DNA of 64,000 nt from assembly GCF_015475875.1 (NCBI RefSeq), contig NZ_JADKYM010000001.1, positions 124,001 through 188,000 on the forward strand. Direction: 5' to 3'. Position 1 is the first letter of the stretch, and every line of letters begins with the position of its first letter. The notes beneath the pieces are model-generated. The model was not told where the DNA came from and ran no database searches. It worked only from the letters and a program-made list of their open reading frames with translations. The DNA is from Sphingopyxis solisilvae (GTDB lineage Bacteria > Pseudomonadota > Alphaproteobacteria > Sphingomonadales > Sphingomonadaceae). This document shows positions 19,559 through 29,128 of this stretch, piece by piece. Both the position numbers and the translations under genes were made by a program.

Positions 19559-19912
19559 TCAATCGTCCTTGCGGCCCTTCGGCAGCAGCGAGCCGAGCAG
19601 CGCGCCGATCGCCACCGCGCCCGCAACCAGCGCCATCGGCTGCTTCTCGGCCACCTCTTTCAGCTTGCTGTTCGCGCGTTTCGCCTGAACCTTGCCCTTT
19701 TCATACACTTCGCCCGCGGCCTCGCGAGCGACGCCTGCCTGTTCGCTGGCCTTGGCCGCCAGGTCGCCGGTGGCCGCACGGGCTCGACCATAGCCGACCT
19801 GGATCCGCGCCTTTGCGGCCTCGGCGGTCAGTCGGGCATTTTCGGCGGTTTTCTCGGCAAGTTCACTCGCTTTTGCCCGTGCGTCGCTGGCGGTTTCACT
19901 GAACGGCTTCAT
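19559..19912 (-). CDS. Membrane-anchored YqjD/ElaB-like protein
   Basis: A 117-residue protein. A long charged, Ala-rich helix (about 1-88) is probably a coiled coil. It is followed by a Gly/Ala-rich membrane anchor (PMALVAGAVAIGALLGSLLP) and a basic tail. This layout matches ElaB/YqjD/DUF883 proteins, which bind ribosomes or the inner membrane in stationary phase in E. coli. I prefer ATG at 19912, where GGAGA is well spaced; an ATG two codons upstream is possible. Its start overlaps the end of the next gene by 17 bases. It is the last gene of the four-gene minus-strand cluster. Confidence 0.7.
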   Translation of the reverse strand: MKPFSETASDARAKASELAEKTAENARLTAEAAKARIQVGYGRARAATGDLAAKASEQAGVAREAAGEVYEKGKVQAKRANSKLKEVAEKQPMALVAGAVAIGALLGSLLPKGRKDD

Positions 19913-20291
19913 CGTCATTCTCCACTGGTTCGCTATAGTCGCCGTCATCGGCGTCGGTTTCGTCGGCCGGGCGCACGCGATCGGTGATCGCATTCGCCAG
20001 TTCCTGAATTTTCCGCGTCAGCCGCGGTGCATGTTCCTTGATCGGCTCGCGCAGCAACCACGCCATCCCCGCCACCGCGGCGAGCGCGATGGGCAGGCGA
20101 TTGTTGCGAAACTCCTGCCGCGCCGCAATGGCAACGTCGTCGATCTTTTCGCCGATCCGGTATTTTCCGCGCGACACCAGCGCGCCGGGCTTGAAAGCCG
20201 CTTTGGCGACATCCAGCCGCCGGTGCAGTTCGGCGCGCTGCAGCATCGACCGCCGCGCGGCGGCGATCAGGCGGTTACGTGTCCGCGGCAT
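19896..20291 (-). CDS. DUF3618-like membrane protein
   Basis: A 131-residue protein with an N-terminal basic amphipathic region, a segment DVAKAAFKPGALVSRGKYRIGEKIDDVA resembling DUF3618, and one likely transmembrane helix (PIALAAVAGMAWLL). Its tail is acidic (PADETDADDGDYSEPVENDD). The function is unknown. It overlaps the holin-like gene before it by 17 bases and the YqjD-like gene after it, so the three are surely co-translated. Confidence 0.65.
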   Translation of the reverse strand: MPRTRNRLIAAARRSMLQRAELHRRLDVAKAAFKPGALVSRGKYRIGEKIDDVAIAARQEFRNNRLPIALAAVAGMAWLLREPIKEHAPRLTRKIQELANAITDRVRPADETDADDGDYSEPVENDDEAVQ

Positions 20292-20739
20292 CGTCGAATC
20301 CTTCGCCCGTCAGATCGCGCCGCAGCGCGGTACGGATATCGCCATAGTGAACCTGTGCCCGCCACGCCGCGATCCCCGCAAACACAAGCAGCGCGCTGAC
20401 CACGACCACCGTTGCAAGCACCGGCCCGATAAGCGGAGCCAGGGCCAGGATCGCCCCGAAGGCCAAAGCCAGCAGCGCGATGCCCAGCGCGGTCGCCGCT
20501 ACGCCGCCCCAGATCGCCGCGCGGCTGGCGCCGTGCAGCGCCAGTTCGCCGCGCGCTTCGAGCAGCGCCAGTTCGGCCCGCGCCGTCGCCGACAAATTGT
20601 CGACGACGTCGCCGACAATTTTGTCGAGCGGCACCGGTGGCGGTTCCACCGGGTGCCCGTCGGGAGCATAGCCGTGGCTTATCCCGTCGAAATGACGCTC
20701 TTCGGACGCAGACGGGGTGTTTGGATCAACAGCGGGCAA
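20275..20739 (-). CDS. Phage-holin-family (YqjE-like) membrane protein
   Basis: A 154-residue protein with a hydrophilic N-terminal 65 residues (PVEPPPVPLDKIVGDVVDNLSATARAELALLEARGE) and two transmembrane helices at about 74-97 and 101-124. This is the pattern of the Phage_holin_3_6/YqjE family. Despite the family name it is a normal chromosomal gene and no phage genes surround it. It lies between the H1-like gene (seven bases upstream) and the DUF3618-like gene. Together they resemble the E. coli yqjC-D-E-K locus in content. Confidence 0.75.
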   Translation of the reverse strand: MPAVDPNTPSASEERHFDGISHGYAPDGHPVEPPPVPLDKIVGDVVDNLSATARAELALLEARGELALHGASRAAIWGGVAATALGIALLALAFGAILALAPLIGPVLATVVVVSALLVFAGIAAWRAQVHYGDIRTALRRDLTGEGFDDAADT

Positions 20740-20746
20740 GGCCTTG

Positions 20747-21292
20747 TCAATCGTTCGAGCCGCCCTTGAGCATCCGGGCGAGCACGAAACCGATCACGGT
20801 CGCGGCGCCAACCGCAATTGCCGGGTTCTTCTTGACCATATCCTTGGTCGACGCGGCAAGCTCGTCGAGATCCTTCTTGTCCAGCGTCGAGGCAAGCCCG
20901 GCCACGGTCGATGCCGCCGAACGGGCATAATCGCCATATTGCTTACCGAACTTGGTATCAACAGTACCCGCGCTGTCTTCGAGCAGCTTGGCGAGGCTGC
21001 CGACCGCTTCGGCGGCCTTGTCCTTGCCTTTGGTCGCGGCGTCGCGCGCCGATGCCGACGCCTGCTTTTTCAGCGCTGCCGCTTCTTCCTTCAGCGAAGC
21101 CGCCTTTTTCGACGCTTCGGCCTTGATCGTGTCGCGCGTCACCGCGATCTGGTCGCGGATCGGATGATCTTTCGCGTCCTTCACGCTTGCGGGCTTGCGC
21201 GCAGGCGCAGCTTTGGTCGCCGCGGCTTTCGCGGGCGCCTTCGGTCGCGGAGCGGCGACTTTCTTGGTCGCAGGAGTAGCGGCTTTGGCCAT
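20747..21292 (-). CDS. Histone-H1-like N-terminus fused to a YqjD-like membrane anchor
   Basis: A 181-residue protein. Residues 1 to about 40 are almost all Lys, Ala and Pro (KKVAAPRPKAPAKAAATKAA), like the tail of histone H1 or bacterial HU-linker proteins. Residues 45-150 form Ala/Lys-rich helices with repeated KKAASLKEEAAALKKQASA heptad-like units. The C-terminal NPAIAVGAATVIGFVLARML is a GxxxG-type membrane anchor as in YqjD. It could tie nucleic acid or ribosomes to the membrane. It is the first gene of the cluster, divergent from eno. ATG at 21292. Confidence 0.7.
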   Translation of the reverse strand: MAKAATPATKKVAAPRPKAPAKAAATKAAPARKPASVKDAKDHPIRDQIAVTRDTIKAEASKKAASLKEEAAALKKQASASARDAATKGKDKAAEAVGSLAKLLEDSAGTVDTKFGKQYGDYARSAASTVAGLASTLDKKDLDELAASTKDMVKKNPAIAVGAATVIGFVLARMLKGGSND

Positions 21293-21438
21293 GGCGTTGT
21301 CCTCTTCTTCTTATGTCGGGCGCCGCACCGGCGAGCATCCCGTTGGTCCTGTCTGAATATATAGCAAGAGCAGGCCATTGGTTCCATAGTCCCGCAAAAT
21401 TCCTATGCGTTATTGCGCTTCCGCTGCACCGCCGATAA

Positions 21439-22770
<1,332 letters not shown>

Positions 22771-22800
22771 CATTCGGAGGAGCGCTCTCCGACGAGGTCG

Positions 22801-24090
22801 TCAGTTGATGACGACGATCTCGTCGGGATTGTTCATCAGCGTCTTGGAAAACTCGCAGGCGCCGACGGGGTTCGCCTCTTGCTGGAGGACTTCGCGCAGC
22901 AACTGCTTCTGTATCGCCTCGATCTTCGGCCAATCCAGCTCTTCCTGCGCCAGCCATTGTCCGTTGGGCCGATAGGCGGCCACACGCGCAGGGATATAGC
23001 CGGTTAAAGTGGCCGGCCTGTATCGGATGTCCCATATCGAAGTGGAGAGAGAGCCCCTAGCGAACGTCACATTATTCTGCCCCCAGTCGCGATAGCTGCG
23101 CTCGGACGAGATGAGATCGACGGCAATCACCGGCGGATAATAGCTTCTCTTGCCCGACCTATAAGGGGAGCCTCGGTCGGGGCCGTTATACTGGCCCATA
23201 ATCCGAAGTTCACCGAAGTTTGCGATGGAGAGCGGCGCCGAGCCCAGAAACCGCTCGGGATCATGATGGATGAACTCGGCAGTGAAACGCATATCATTGC
23301 CGAGGTCGCGATCGAGCATTCCAGAGCTTTCGCTGACGCGGATATTGTCTCGTCCATCTTTGATGCTGACAAAGCACTTGTATTGATGAACAAAATTGCC
23401 CGCCTTGCTTCCAATGGGCGAGCAGTTTTCGGCGAGGCGGTTCGACGCAAGGCTGGTGGTGACAATATGGTCCGCCGCCTTCCTGACGGGTTCGATCGCG
23501 GATAGGTTCTGCTTCAGCCCGGCGATATCGAGCGGTGCAGTCAGAAAAGTCGTTCGAAGCGTGCCGTCCCGTTCGTAGATCGTAACCTCGGTTGCGAGTT
23601 GCTTCGACAGGCCGGCAATTTTGATCAGCTCGGGTATCGGAAAGGCGAAGTTTCGATCCTTCGCGTCACGACTGATTAGCCGGGCAACCTCCTTGCCGTC
23701 ATCGGCAATCAATCGGAGCTGCGCGTAGCGGCCCTCGATGGGATCGGGAACATCCTTCGATCCAAAGTGGATAGTGTAAGTCCCCGCTGGATGCGCGCTG
23801 CGGCTCGGTTCGGGTCGGAACTCGATTCTCAGGAAGCCCGTGGCATTGCCGGGCGCGCCTCGACTGAACTGAAGTATTTGTTCTTCCTTGACCCGGTTTC
23901 CGTCTCCGCGCACGTCCACCGTGGCCGTGACGCCAACATGTAAGGTCCGGCCGTGCGAGACTTCGCACCGGTAAACTGTCGCTTCGGGGGCGGGGCCGGG
24001 AGGCGCGGCAATCGCGGGTGGCGGCACGAGGATGATTGATGCCGACGCTGCAATGGCTTTTAGCTTGCTAACTTCTGCCTCCGTCGCCAT
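22801..24090 (-). CDS. Secreted protein of unknown function, lineage-specific
   Basis: From ATG at 24090 the product is 429 residues. It has a probable signal peptide (KLKAIAASASIILVPPPAIA) followed by PPGPAPEATVYRCEVSHG. The frame is open to 24264, but the upstream part overlaps ftsB and looks non-secretory. The mature part is mixed beta/alpha with few cysteines and no motif I recognise. Base composition is lower than its neighbours: bases 23341-23400 hold 23 G/C of 60, against well over half in eno. It lies in reverse between eno and ftsB, which are adjacent in related genomes, so it is probably a later insertion. No ribosome site is convincing. Confidence 0.65.
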   Translation of the reverse strand: MATEAEVSKLKAIAASASIILVPPPAIAAPPGPAPEATVYRCEVSHGRTLHVGVTATVDVRGDGNRVKEEQILQFSRGAPGNATGFLRIEFRPEPSRSAHPAGTYTIHFGSKDVPDPIEGRYAQLRLIADDGKEVARLISRDAKDRNFAFPIPELIKIAGLSKQLATEVTIYERDGTLRTTFLTAPLDIAGLKQNLSAIEPVRKAADHIVTTSLASNRLAENCSPIGSKAGNFVHQYKCFVSIKDGRDNIRVSESSGMLDRDLGNDMRFTAEFIHHDPERFLGSAPLSIANFGELRIMGQYNGPDRGSPYRSGKRSYYPPVIAVDLISSERSYRDWGQNNVTFARGSLSTSIWDIRYRPATLTGYIPARVAAYRPNGQWLAQEELDWPKIEAIQKQLLREVLQQEANPVGACEFSKTLMNNPDEIVVIN

Positions 24091-24238
24091 GCTCGCTATT
24101 GCCGAAGTAGCGCGCAGGCAACTAATAATTCCTCTTTTCTCATCTGGGCCGGCACGTCCCCTTCGTCCCGCCGCAATATCGCGGAAATCCTTAGCTGACG
24201 CCTTGACGCCGCGAATCAACTCTGATTCAAGGGCCGCA

Positions 24239-24562
24239 ATGACGCAGCGCCATAAATTCCGCAAATCGATGAAACGGGCCGTCGGTCCCGCGGTCGCGGT
24301 GATCGCGGTGCTGGCGATGATCGGTTACATCATCTTCGGGCCGACCGGGCTTTATGCCTGGGGCGATTATAGCCAGTCGGTCGAGAAGAAGCGGGTCGTG
24401 CTGAGCGAGCTGGCCAAGAAGGAAGGCGAGCTCCAGAACCGCGTCAACCTGCTCGACCGGCGGCGCGTCGATCCCGACCTGGCCGAGGAATATGTGCGCG
24501 AGAAGCTGGGCGCCTATCACCCCGACGAGGTGATCATCCCGCTGGAGCCTGCGGCGAAATAA
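24239..24562 (+). CDS. ftsB: Cell division protein FtsB (DivIC/septum formation initiator family)
   Basis: A 107-residue bitopic protein: a basic cytoplasmic start (MTQRHKFRKSMKRA), one transmembrane helix (VAVIAVLAMIGYIIFGPTG), then a periplasmic coiled coil (SVEKKRVVLSELAKKEGELQNRVNLL) and the conserved end DPDLAEEYVREKLGAYHPDEVIIPL. FtsB joins FtsL and FtsQ at the septum and signals septal peptidoglycan synthesis. Upstream in-frame codons to 24032 are not conserved in character. A family A repeat begins 11 bases after the stop, before pdhA. Confidence 0.88.
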   Translation: MTQRHKFRKSMKRAVGPAVAVIAVLAMIGYIIFGPTGLYAWGDYSQSVEKKRVVLSELAKKEGELQNRVNLLDRRRVDPDLAEEYVREKLGAYHPDEVIIPLEPAAK

Positions 24563-24572
24563 TTCCCGATTG

Positions 24573-24648
24573 CGTCATTGCGAGCGCAGCGAAGCAATCC
24601 AGATTTGCGCACACCGCTCTGGATTGCTTCGCTGCGCTCGCAATGACG
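24573..24648. repeat. Palindromic repeat, family A copy 3
   Basis: A near-perfect inverted repeat, CGTCATTGCGAGCGCAGCGA from the left and its complement to 24648. Both arms carry the same GCAGC for GAAGC change compared with copy 1, which shows compensatory change and so selection or gene conversion for the hairpin. Confidence 0.9.
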
Positions 24649-24774
24649 GTTTATGGCGCGGCCATGCTGCATTCGTAATCCCATTGCTTCTGCGTCGACC
24701 GAGACGTTGCCAACTCCGCTTTGCCTCTCCTATAGGGAGCCTTGCCGTAACGGCTAAATCAAAGGAAACCTCCC

Positions 24775-25845
24775 TTGGCCAAAGCACCCGCGCGCAAACC
24801 CGCCGCGCCGAAAAAGACCGCATCGACCCCGGCGCCCGCCTCCAACCGCGAAGGCCCGCGCGAACCCGTCCCCTATGACGCGACCCCGGCCGAGCTGGAA
24901 AAATTCTATCGCGAGATGCTGCTGATCCGCCGCTTCGAGGAAAAGGCGGGGCAGCTTTACGGGCTCGGTCTCATCGGCGGTTTCTGCCACCTCTATATCG
25001 GTCAGGAAGCCGTTGCGGTGGGCCTGCAATCGGCGCTCGACGGCGACAAGGACAGCGTCATCACCGGATATCGCGACCACGGCCACATGCTCGCTTACGG
25101 CATCGACCCAAAGGTCATCATGGCCGAGCTGACGGGGCGCCAGGCCGGCATCTCGAAGGGCAAGGGCGGTTCGATGCACATGTTCAGCGTCGAGCATAAG
25201 TTCTATGGCGGCCACGGCATCGTCGGCGCGCAGGTGTCACTCGGCACCGGGCTTGCCTTCGCGCACAAATACCGCGGCGACGGCGGCGTGGCGATGGCCT
25301 ATTTCGGCGACGGCGCCGCGAACCAGGGGCAGGTGTACGAAAGCTTCAACATGGCCGAGCTGTGGAAGCTGCCGATCATCTTCGTGATCGAAAACAACCA
25401 GTACGCCATGGGCACATCGGTCAACCGCGCCTCGGCCGAGGACCAGCTGTATCGCCGCGGCGAAAGCTTCCGCATTCCGGGCATGCAGGTCGACGGCATG
25501 GACGTGCTCGCGGTGCGCGGCGCCGCCGAGGCGGCGCTCGAATGGGTGCGCGCGGGCAAGGGGCCGGTGCTGATGGAGCTCAAAACCTATCGCTACCGCG
25601 GCCACTCGATGTCCGACCCCGCCAAATATCGCAGCCGCGAGGAAGTGCAGGCGGTGCGCGACAAGTCGGACGCGATCGAGCATCTCAAGAAGCTGATGCA
25701 GGATGCCGGAATCGGCGAGGACAAGATCAAGGATATCGACAAGGAAATCCGTGCGATCGTCGCGGAATCGGCCGATTTTGCCGAAAACGCCCCCGAACCC
25801 GAATTGCCTGAACTTTATACCGACGTGCTGGTGGAGCAATATTGA
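24775..25845 (+). CDS. pdhA: Pyruvate dehydrogenase E1 component, alpha subunit
   Basis: A 356-residue thiamine-diphosphate E1-alpha. The TPP motif begins [20 protein letters not shown] and ends NNQYAMG, at about 178-212. The loop [12 protein letters not shown] near 278 matches the region phosphorylated in mitochondrial enzymes. A Lys/Ala/Pro-rich lead ([15 protein letters not shown]) precedes the catalytic part. The start is TTG: AAAGGA lies 8 bases upstream, and no ATG precedes conserved sequence. E1-alpha decarboxylates pyruvate with the beta subunit, which starts two bases after the stop. Confidence 0.96.
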   Translation: MAKAPARKPAAPKKTASTPAPASNREGPREPVPYDATPAELEKFYREMLLIRRFEEKAGQLYGLGLIGGFCHLYIGQEAVAVGLQSALDGDKDSVITGYRDHGHMLAYGIDPKVIMAELTGRQAGISKGKGGSMHMFSVEHKFYGGHGIVGAQVSLGTGLAFAHKYRGDGGVAMAYFGDGAANQGQVYESFNMAELWKLPIIFVIENNQYAMGTSVNRASAEDQLYRRGESFRIPGMQVDGMDVLAVRGAAEAALEWVRAGKGPVLMELKTYRYRGHSMSDPAKYRSREEVQAVRDKSDAIEHLKKLMQDAGIGEDKIKDIDKEIRAIVAESADFAENAPEPELPELYTDVLVEQY

Positions 25846-25846
25846 G

Positions 25847-27217
25847 ATGGCCATCGAATTGAAGATGCCGGCGCTGTCGCCGACGATGGAAGAAGGCACG
25901 CTCGCCAAGTGGCTCGTCAAGGAAGGCGACACGGTGAAGTCGGGCGACATCCTGGCCGAGATCGAAACCGACAAGGCGACGATGGAATTCGAAGCGATCG
26001 ACGAGGGCACGATCGGCCAGATTCTCGTCGCCGAAGGCACCGACAATGTGAAGGTCGGCACCGTGATCGCGACGATCACGGGCGAGGGGGAGGAGGCAGC
26101 GGCGCCTGCACCTGCGTCCGCTCCGGCCGAAGAGCCCAAGGCCGAAGCACCGGCCCCGGCGCCCGCACCCGCTGCCGAGAAGCCAGTCGCGACCGAGCGC
26201 GCTTCCGACCCCGCGATTCCCGAAGGCACGGCAATGGTCAAGCTGACCGTCCGCGAAGCCTTGCGCGACGCAATGGCCGAGGAAATGCGCGCCGACGACC
26301 GCGTGTTCGTGATGGGCGAGGAAGTCGCGGAATATCAGGGCGCGTACAAGGTCACCCAAGGGCTGCTCCAGGAATTCGGCCCGCAACGCGTCGTCGATAC
26401 CCCGATCACCGAATATGGCTTTGCCGGACTTGGGGCGGGCGCCGCGATGGGCGGTCTCCGTCCGGTGATCGAGTTCATGACGTTCAACTTCGCGATGCAG
26501 GCGATCGACCACATCATCAACTCGGCGGCCAAGACCAATTATATGTCGGGCGGCCAGATGCGCTGCCCGATTGTGTTTCGCGGCCCCAACGGCGCTGCCA
26601 GCCGCGTCGCCGCGCAGCACAGCCAGAATTTTGCGCCCTGGTATGCGAGCGTCCCGGGCTTGATCGTGATCTCGCCCTATGACGCCGCCGACGCCAAGGG
26701 ATTGCTCAAGGCCGCGATCCGCAGCGAGGATCCGGTCGTGTTCCTCGAGAACGAGCTGCTCTATGGCCGTAGCTTCGAGGTTCCCGACCTGCAGGACCAT
26801 GTCTTGCCGATCGGCAAGGCGCGGATCATGCGCGAAGGGAGCGACGTGACCGTTGTCAGCTATTCGATCGGCGTCGGGCTCGCGCTTGAAGCTGCCGACC
26901 AGCTGGCGGGCGAGGGGATCGACGCCGAAGTTATCGATCTGCGCACCCTGCGTCCGCTCGATACGGCGACGGTGCTCGCCAGCCTGAAAAAGACCAATCA
27001 TCTGGTGGTCGTCGAGGAAGGTTGGCCGGTCTGCTCGATCGCCAGCGAACTCGCGATGGTCGCGATGGAGCAGGGCTTCGACGATCTCGACGCGCCGGTG
27101 ATGCGCGTGTGTAACGAGGATGTGCCGCTGCCCTATGCCGCCAATCTGGAGAAGGCGGCGCTGATCGATGTGCCGCGGGTTGTCGCGGCGGTGAAGGCGG
27201 TGCGTAATCGCGGCTGA
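25847..27217 (+). CDS. pdhB: Pyruvate dehydrogenase E1 component, beta subunit with N-terminal lipoyl domain
   Basis: A 456-residue protein. Residues 1-78 form a lipoyl domain with the lipoylated Lys43 in [14 protein letters not shown] flexible Ala/Pro/Glu linker runs to about 115. From about 128 on is E1-beta, with TPP-binding and interface motifs ([53 protein letters not shown]) and the transketolase C-terminal domain. The lipoyl fusion on E1-beta is the alphaproteobacterial form. E2 (pdhC) and E3 are not in the window. A family A repeat starts eight bases after the stop. Confidence 0.97.
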   Translation: MAIELKMPALSPTMEEGTLAKWLVKEGDTVKSGDILAEIETDKATMEFEAIDEGTIGQILVAEGTDNVKVGTVIATITGEGEEAAAPAPASAPAEEPKAEAPAPAPAPAAEKPVATERASDPAIPEGTAMVKLTVREALRDAMAEEMRADDRVFVMGEEVAEYQGAYKVTQGLLQEFGPQRVVDTPITEYGFAGLGAGAAMGGLRPVIEFMTFNFAMQAIDHIINSAAKTNYMSGGQMRCPIVFRGPNGAASRVAAQHSQNFAPWYASVPGLIVISPYDAADAKGLLKAAIRSEDPVVFLENELLYGRSFEVPDLQDHVLPIGKARIMREGSDVTVVSYSIGVGLALEAADQLAGEGIDAEVIDLRTLRPLDTATVLASLKKTNHLVVVEEGWPVCSIASELAMVAMEQGFDDLDAPVMRVCNEDVPLPYAANLEKAALIDVPRVVAAVKAVRNRG

Positions 27218-27224
27218 CCTCACT

Positions 27225-27307
27225 CGTCATTGCGAGGAGCGAAGCGACGAAGCAATCCAGAGTAGCGTAAACCCGCTCTGGACTGCTCCGCTTCGCTCGT
27301 GATGACG
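27225..27307. repeat. Palindromic repeat, family A copy 4
   Basis: It opens CGTCATTGCGAGGAGCGAAG, holds AGCAATCCAGAG and the complementary CTCTGGACTGCTCCGCTTCG, and ends GATGACG. It is more diverged than copies 1 and 3, with a GGAGC insertion like copy 2. Confidence 0.85.
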
Positions 27308-27332
27308 AGGCTCTGGTGAAAGCGCCCCGACG

Positions 27333-27971
27333 ATGGATGACGCTGCTCGAGAAATTTCAATTTACCCCGACATCCGCGACCCGCGCGTCATGGTCGCTGT
27401 CCCGCGCCCGCAGCGCGCCGCGATAGCGGCGCTGTGGGCGCTTGCCGAACGCTTGACCAAATTGCTCTACGATGCGCGCGAACCGCTGATCGGCCAGATC
27501 AAGCTCGCCTGGTGGCGCGACATGGCCGCGATGCTGACGCGCGATCCCGATGGGTTGCCCAAAGGCGAACCCTTGCTCGCCGAGCTGACCGCGACATGGG
27601 CCGGGCAGCGCGGGCTCGATTCGCTCGTCGATGCCGCCGAAGCGGTGCTGCTCGCCGATGACGCGGCGGCACAGCAAATCGCCGCGGCCGCGTTCGGCGA
27701 TGCGCTGTTCGCGCTGTCGGGCGGGCAGGGCAAGAGCGGCGCGCGGTGGGGGCTGGTGTGGGGCGCCGGGCTTCAGCAGGGCGCCGCCGACGCGCGCGAC
27801 TATTTTGCCGCGGCGCGTCGTCTGCCGCCACCCGCGCGTCGATCGTTTAATCGAAACAAGGCCCTGCTGATGCTCGACCGCTGGGCCGCAGCCATCGCGC
27901 AAAACGACGGCGAACGGCGCTGGCGCAGCGAGGGATTGCTGCTGCTGCGGATCGGCCTGATCGGCCGCTGA
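27333..27971 (+). CDS. Squalene/phytoene synthase-like protein, NDUFAF6 type, probably non-catalytic
   Basis: A 212-residue all-helical protein. The segment RAAIAALWALAERLTKLLYDAREPLIGQIKLAWWRD resembles the phytoene/squalene synthase fold, especially the LAWWRD motif of NDUFAF6-like proteins. The two aspartate-rich motifs needed to bind prenyl diphosphates are not visible, so it is more likely a structural or assembly protein than a carotenoid synthase. NDUFAF6 helps assemble mitochondrial complex I. The protein is shorter than true synthases (about 300). It lies between pdhB and cysE on the same strand. Confidence 0.65.
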   Translation: MDDAAREISIYPDIRDPRVMVAVPRPQRAAIAALWALAERLTKLLYDAREPLIGQIKLAWWRDMAAMLTRDPDGLPKGEPLLAELTATWAGQRGLDSLVDAAEAVLLADDAAAQQIAAAAFGDALFALSGGQGKSGARWGLVWGAGLQQGAADARDYFAAARRLPPPARRSFNRNKALLMLDRWAAAIAQNDGERRWRSEGLLLLRIGLIGR

Positions 27972-28055
27972 CGACAAAAAATGTCGCGGGGGTAGAAAAT
28001 CGGTGCCCGAACATCTATCTTGTGCGGTACAAAATAGGGTCGCAGGGGACATTTG

Positions 28056-28781
28056 ATGTTCAACGGGCTGATCGCCTATCTCGATTCGATCAAGGCGCGC
28101 GACCCTGCGCCGCGATCGCGTTGGGAAATTCTTCTCTACCCGGGCCTTGTTGCGGTGGGCATGCACCGCATCGCGCATTGGCTGTTCGAGGCGCGGTTGT
28201 TTTTCCTCGCGCGCTTCGTCAATCATCTGTCGCGCTGGCTGACCGCGATCGACATTCATCCGGGCGCGAAGATCGGCCGCCACCTGTTCATCGACCACGG
28301 TTTTACCGTGATCGGCGAAACCGCCGAGATCGGCGACAATGTCACCATCTATCAATGCGTCACCTTGGGCGGGACCGATCCTGCCAATGGCATCGCGGGC
28401 AAGCGCCACCCGACGCTGGCCGACGATGTCATCGTCGGATCGGGCGCGCAGATCCTCGGCCCGATCACGGTCAACCCGCGCGCGCGCATCGGCGCCAATG
28501 CGGTGGTGACAAAGGACGTCCCGGAGGGCGCGGTGATGGTCGGCATCCCGGCGCGCTCGACCCTGGTCGACGCCGCCGAATATGCCCGCGAATTTGTGCC
28601 CTATGGGACGTGCAACGAGACGTTCGATCCCGCGACGCAAAAGGTCGAACTGCTCCAGTGCCAGCTCGAACAGATGCAGAAACAGCTCGCGGCGCTGATC
28701 GCCGAGCGCGATGCCGCGGGTGAAGATGAAGCGGGCGAAGACGAAGCGCCGCGGCGCAAGGGGAGCCGGAAAAGCGCCTGA
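28056..28781 (+). CDS. cysE: Serine O-acetyltransferase
   Basis: A 241-residue left-handed beta-helix acetyltransferase that makes O-acetylserine from serine and acetyl-CoA in cysteine synthesis. The hexapeptide repeats start at IHPGAKIGRHLFIDHG and continue VIGETAEIGDNVTIYQCVTLGG; the His and Asp of FIDHG are catalytic. The N-terminal domain is short, as in the EpsC-type enzymes. The C-terminal 60 residues form a charged coiled coil (VELLQCQLEQMQKQLAALIAE) ending in an acidic then basic tail, an extension beyond the core enzyme. I chose ATG at 28056; TTG one codon earlier is open. It overlaps the DUF2794 start by one base. Confidence 0.94.
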   Translation: MFNGLIAYLDSIKARDPAPRSRWEILLYPGLVAVGMHRIAHWLFEARLFFLARFVNHLSRWLTAIDIHPGAKIGRHLFIDHGFTVIGETAEIGDNVTIYQCVTLGGTDPANGIAGKRHPTLADDVIVGSGAQILGPITVNPRARIGANAVVTKDVPEGAVMVGIPARSTLVDAAEYAREFVPYGTCNETFDPATQKVELLQCQLEQMQKQLAALIAERDAAGEDEAGEDEAPRRKGSRKSA

Positions 28782-29128
28782 TGGGTACGGTAACGCCCTT
28801 GCCGTTCGCGAACAGGGCCATTTCGCAGCAGACCGGTTTTGAACGCCCCGAGTTGATGCGCATCCTGGACCTCTACGGCCGTATGGTCGCGGCGGGGCAT
28901 TGGCGCGATTATGCGATGGATTTCCACCGCGATGCCGCGATCTTCTCGGCCTTTCGCCGCGCTGCCGAGCGCCCCGAATATCGCATCGAAAAACGCCCCG
29001 CCTTGCGGAGCCGCCAGGGCATGTGGGCCTTGGTCTCCGAAGCCGGGGCGATCTTGAAGCGCGGGGACGAGCTCGCGAACGTGCTCGCCCCCGTCGAACG
29101 CAAGCTTATGAAGCTGGTTGGGGACTGA
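28781..29128 (+). CDS. DUF2794 domain protein
   Basis: A 115-residue protein of DUF2794, a family almost confined to alphaproteobacteria. Conserved stretches include RPELMRILDLYGRMVAAGHWRDYAMDF and YRIEKRPALRSRQGMWALV. It is soluble, and its function is unknown. The ATG sits in a TGATG overlap with cysE. Its 3' end overlaps the convergent membrane-protein gene by 23 bases. Confidence 0.88.
   Translation: MGTVTPLPFANRAISQQTGFERPELMRILDLYGRMVAAGHWRDYAMDFHRDAAIFSAFRRAAERPEYRIEKRPALRSRQGMWALVSEAGAILKRGDELANVLAPVERKLMKLVGD

Noticed and set aside
20275-20739. Prophage, suggested by the phage-holin-family protein
   Set aside because: No integrase, terminase, capsid or lysis genes are near; the family is common as chromosomal YqjE-like membrane proteins.
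27333-27971. Carotenoid biosynthesis gene (phytoene synthase)
   Set aside because: It is too short and lacks the aspartate-rich motifs, and no other crt genes lie nearby.
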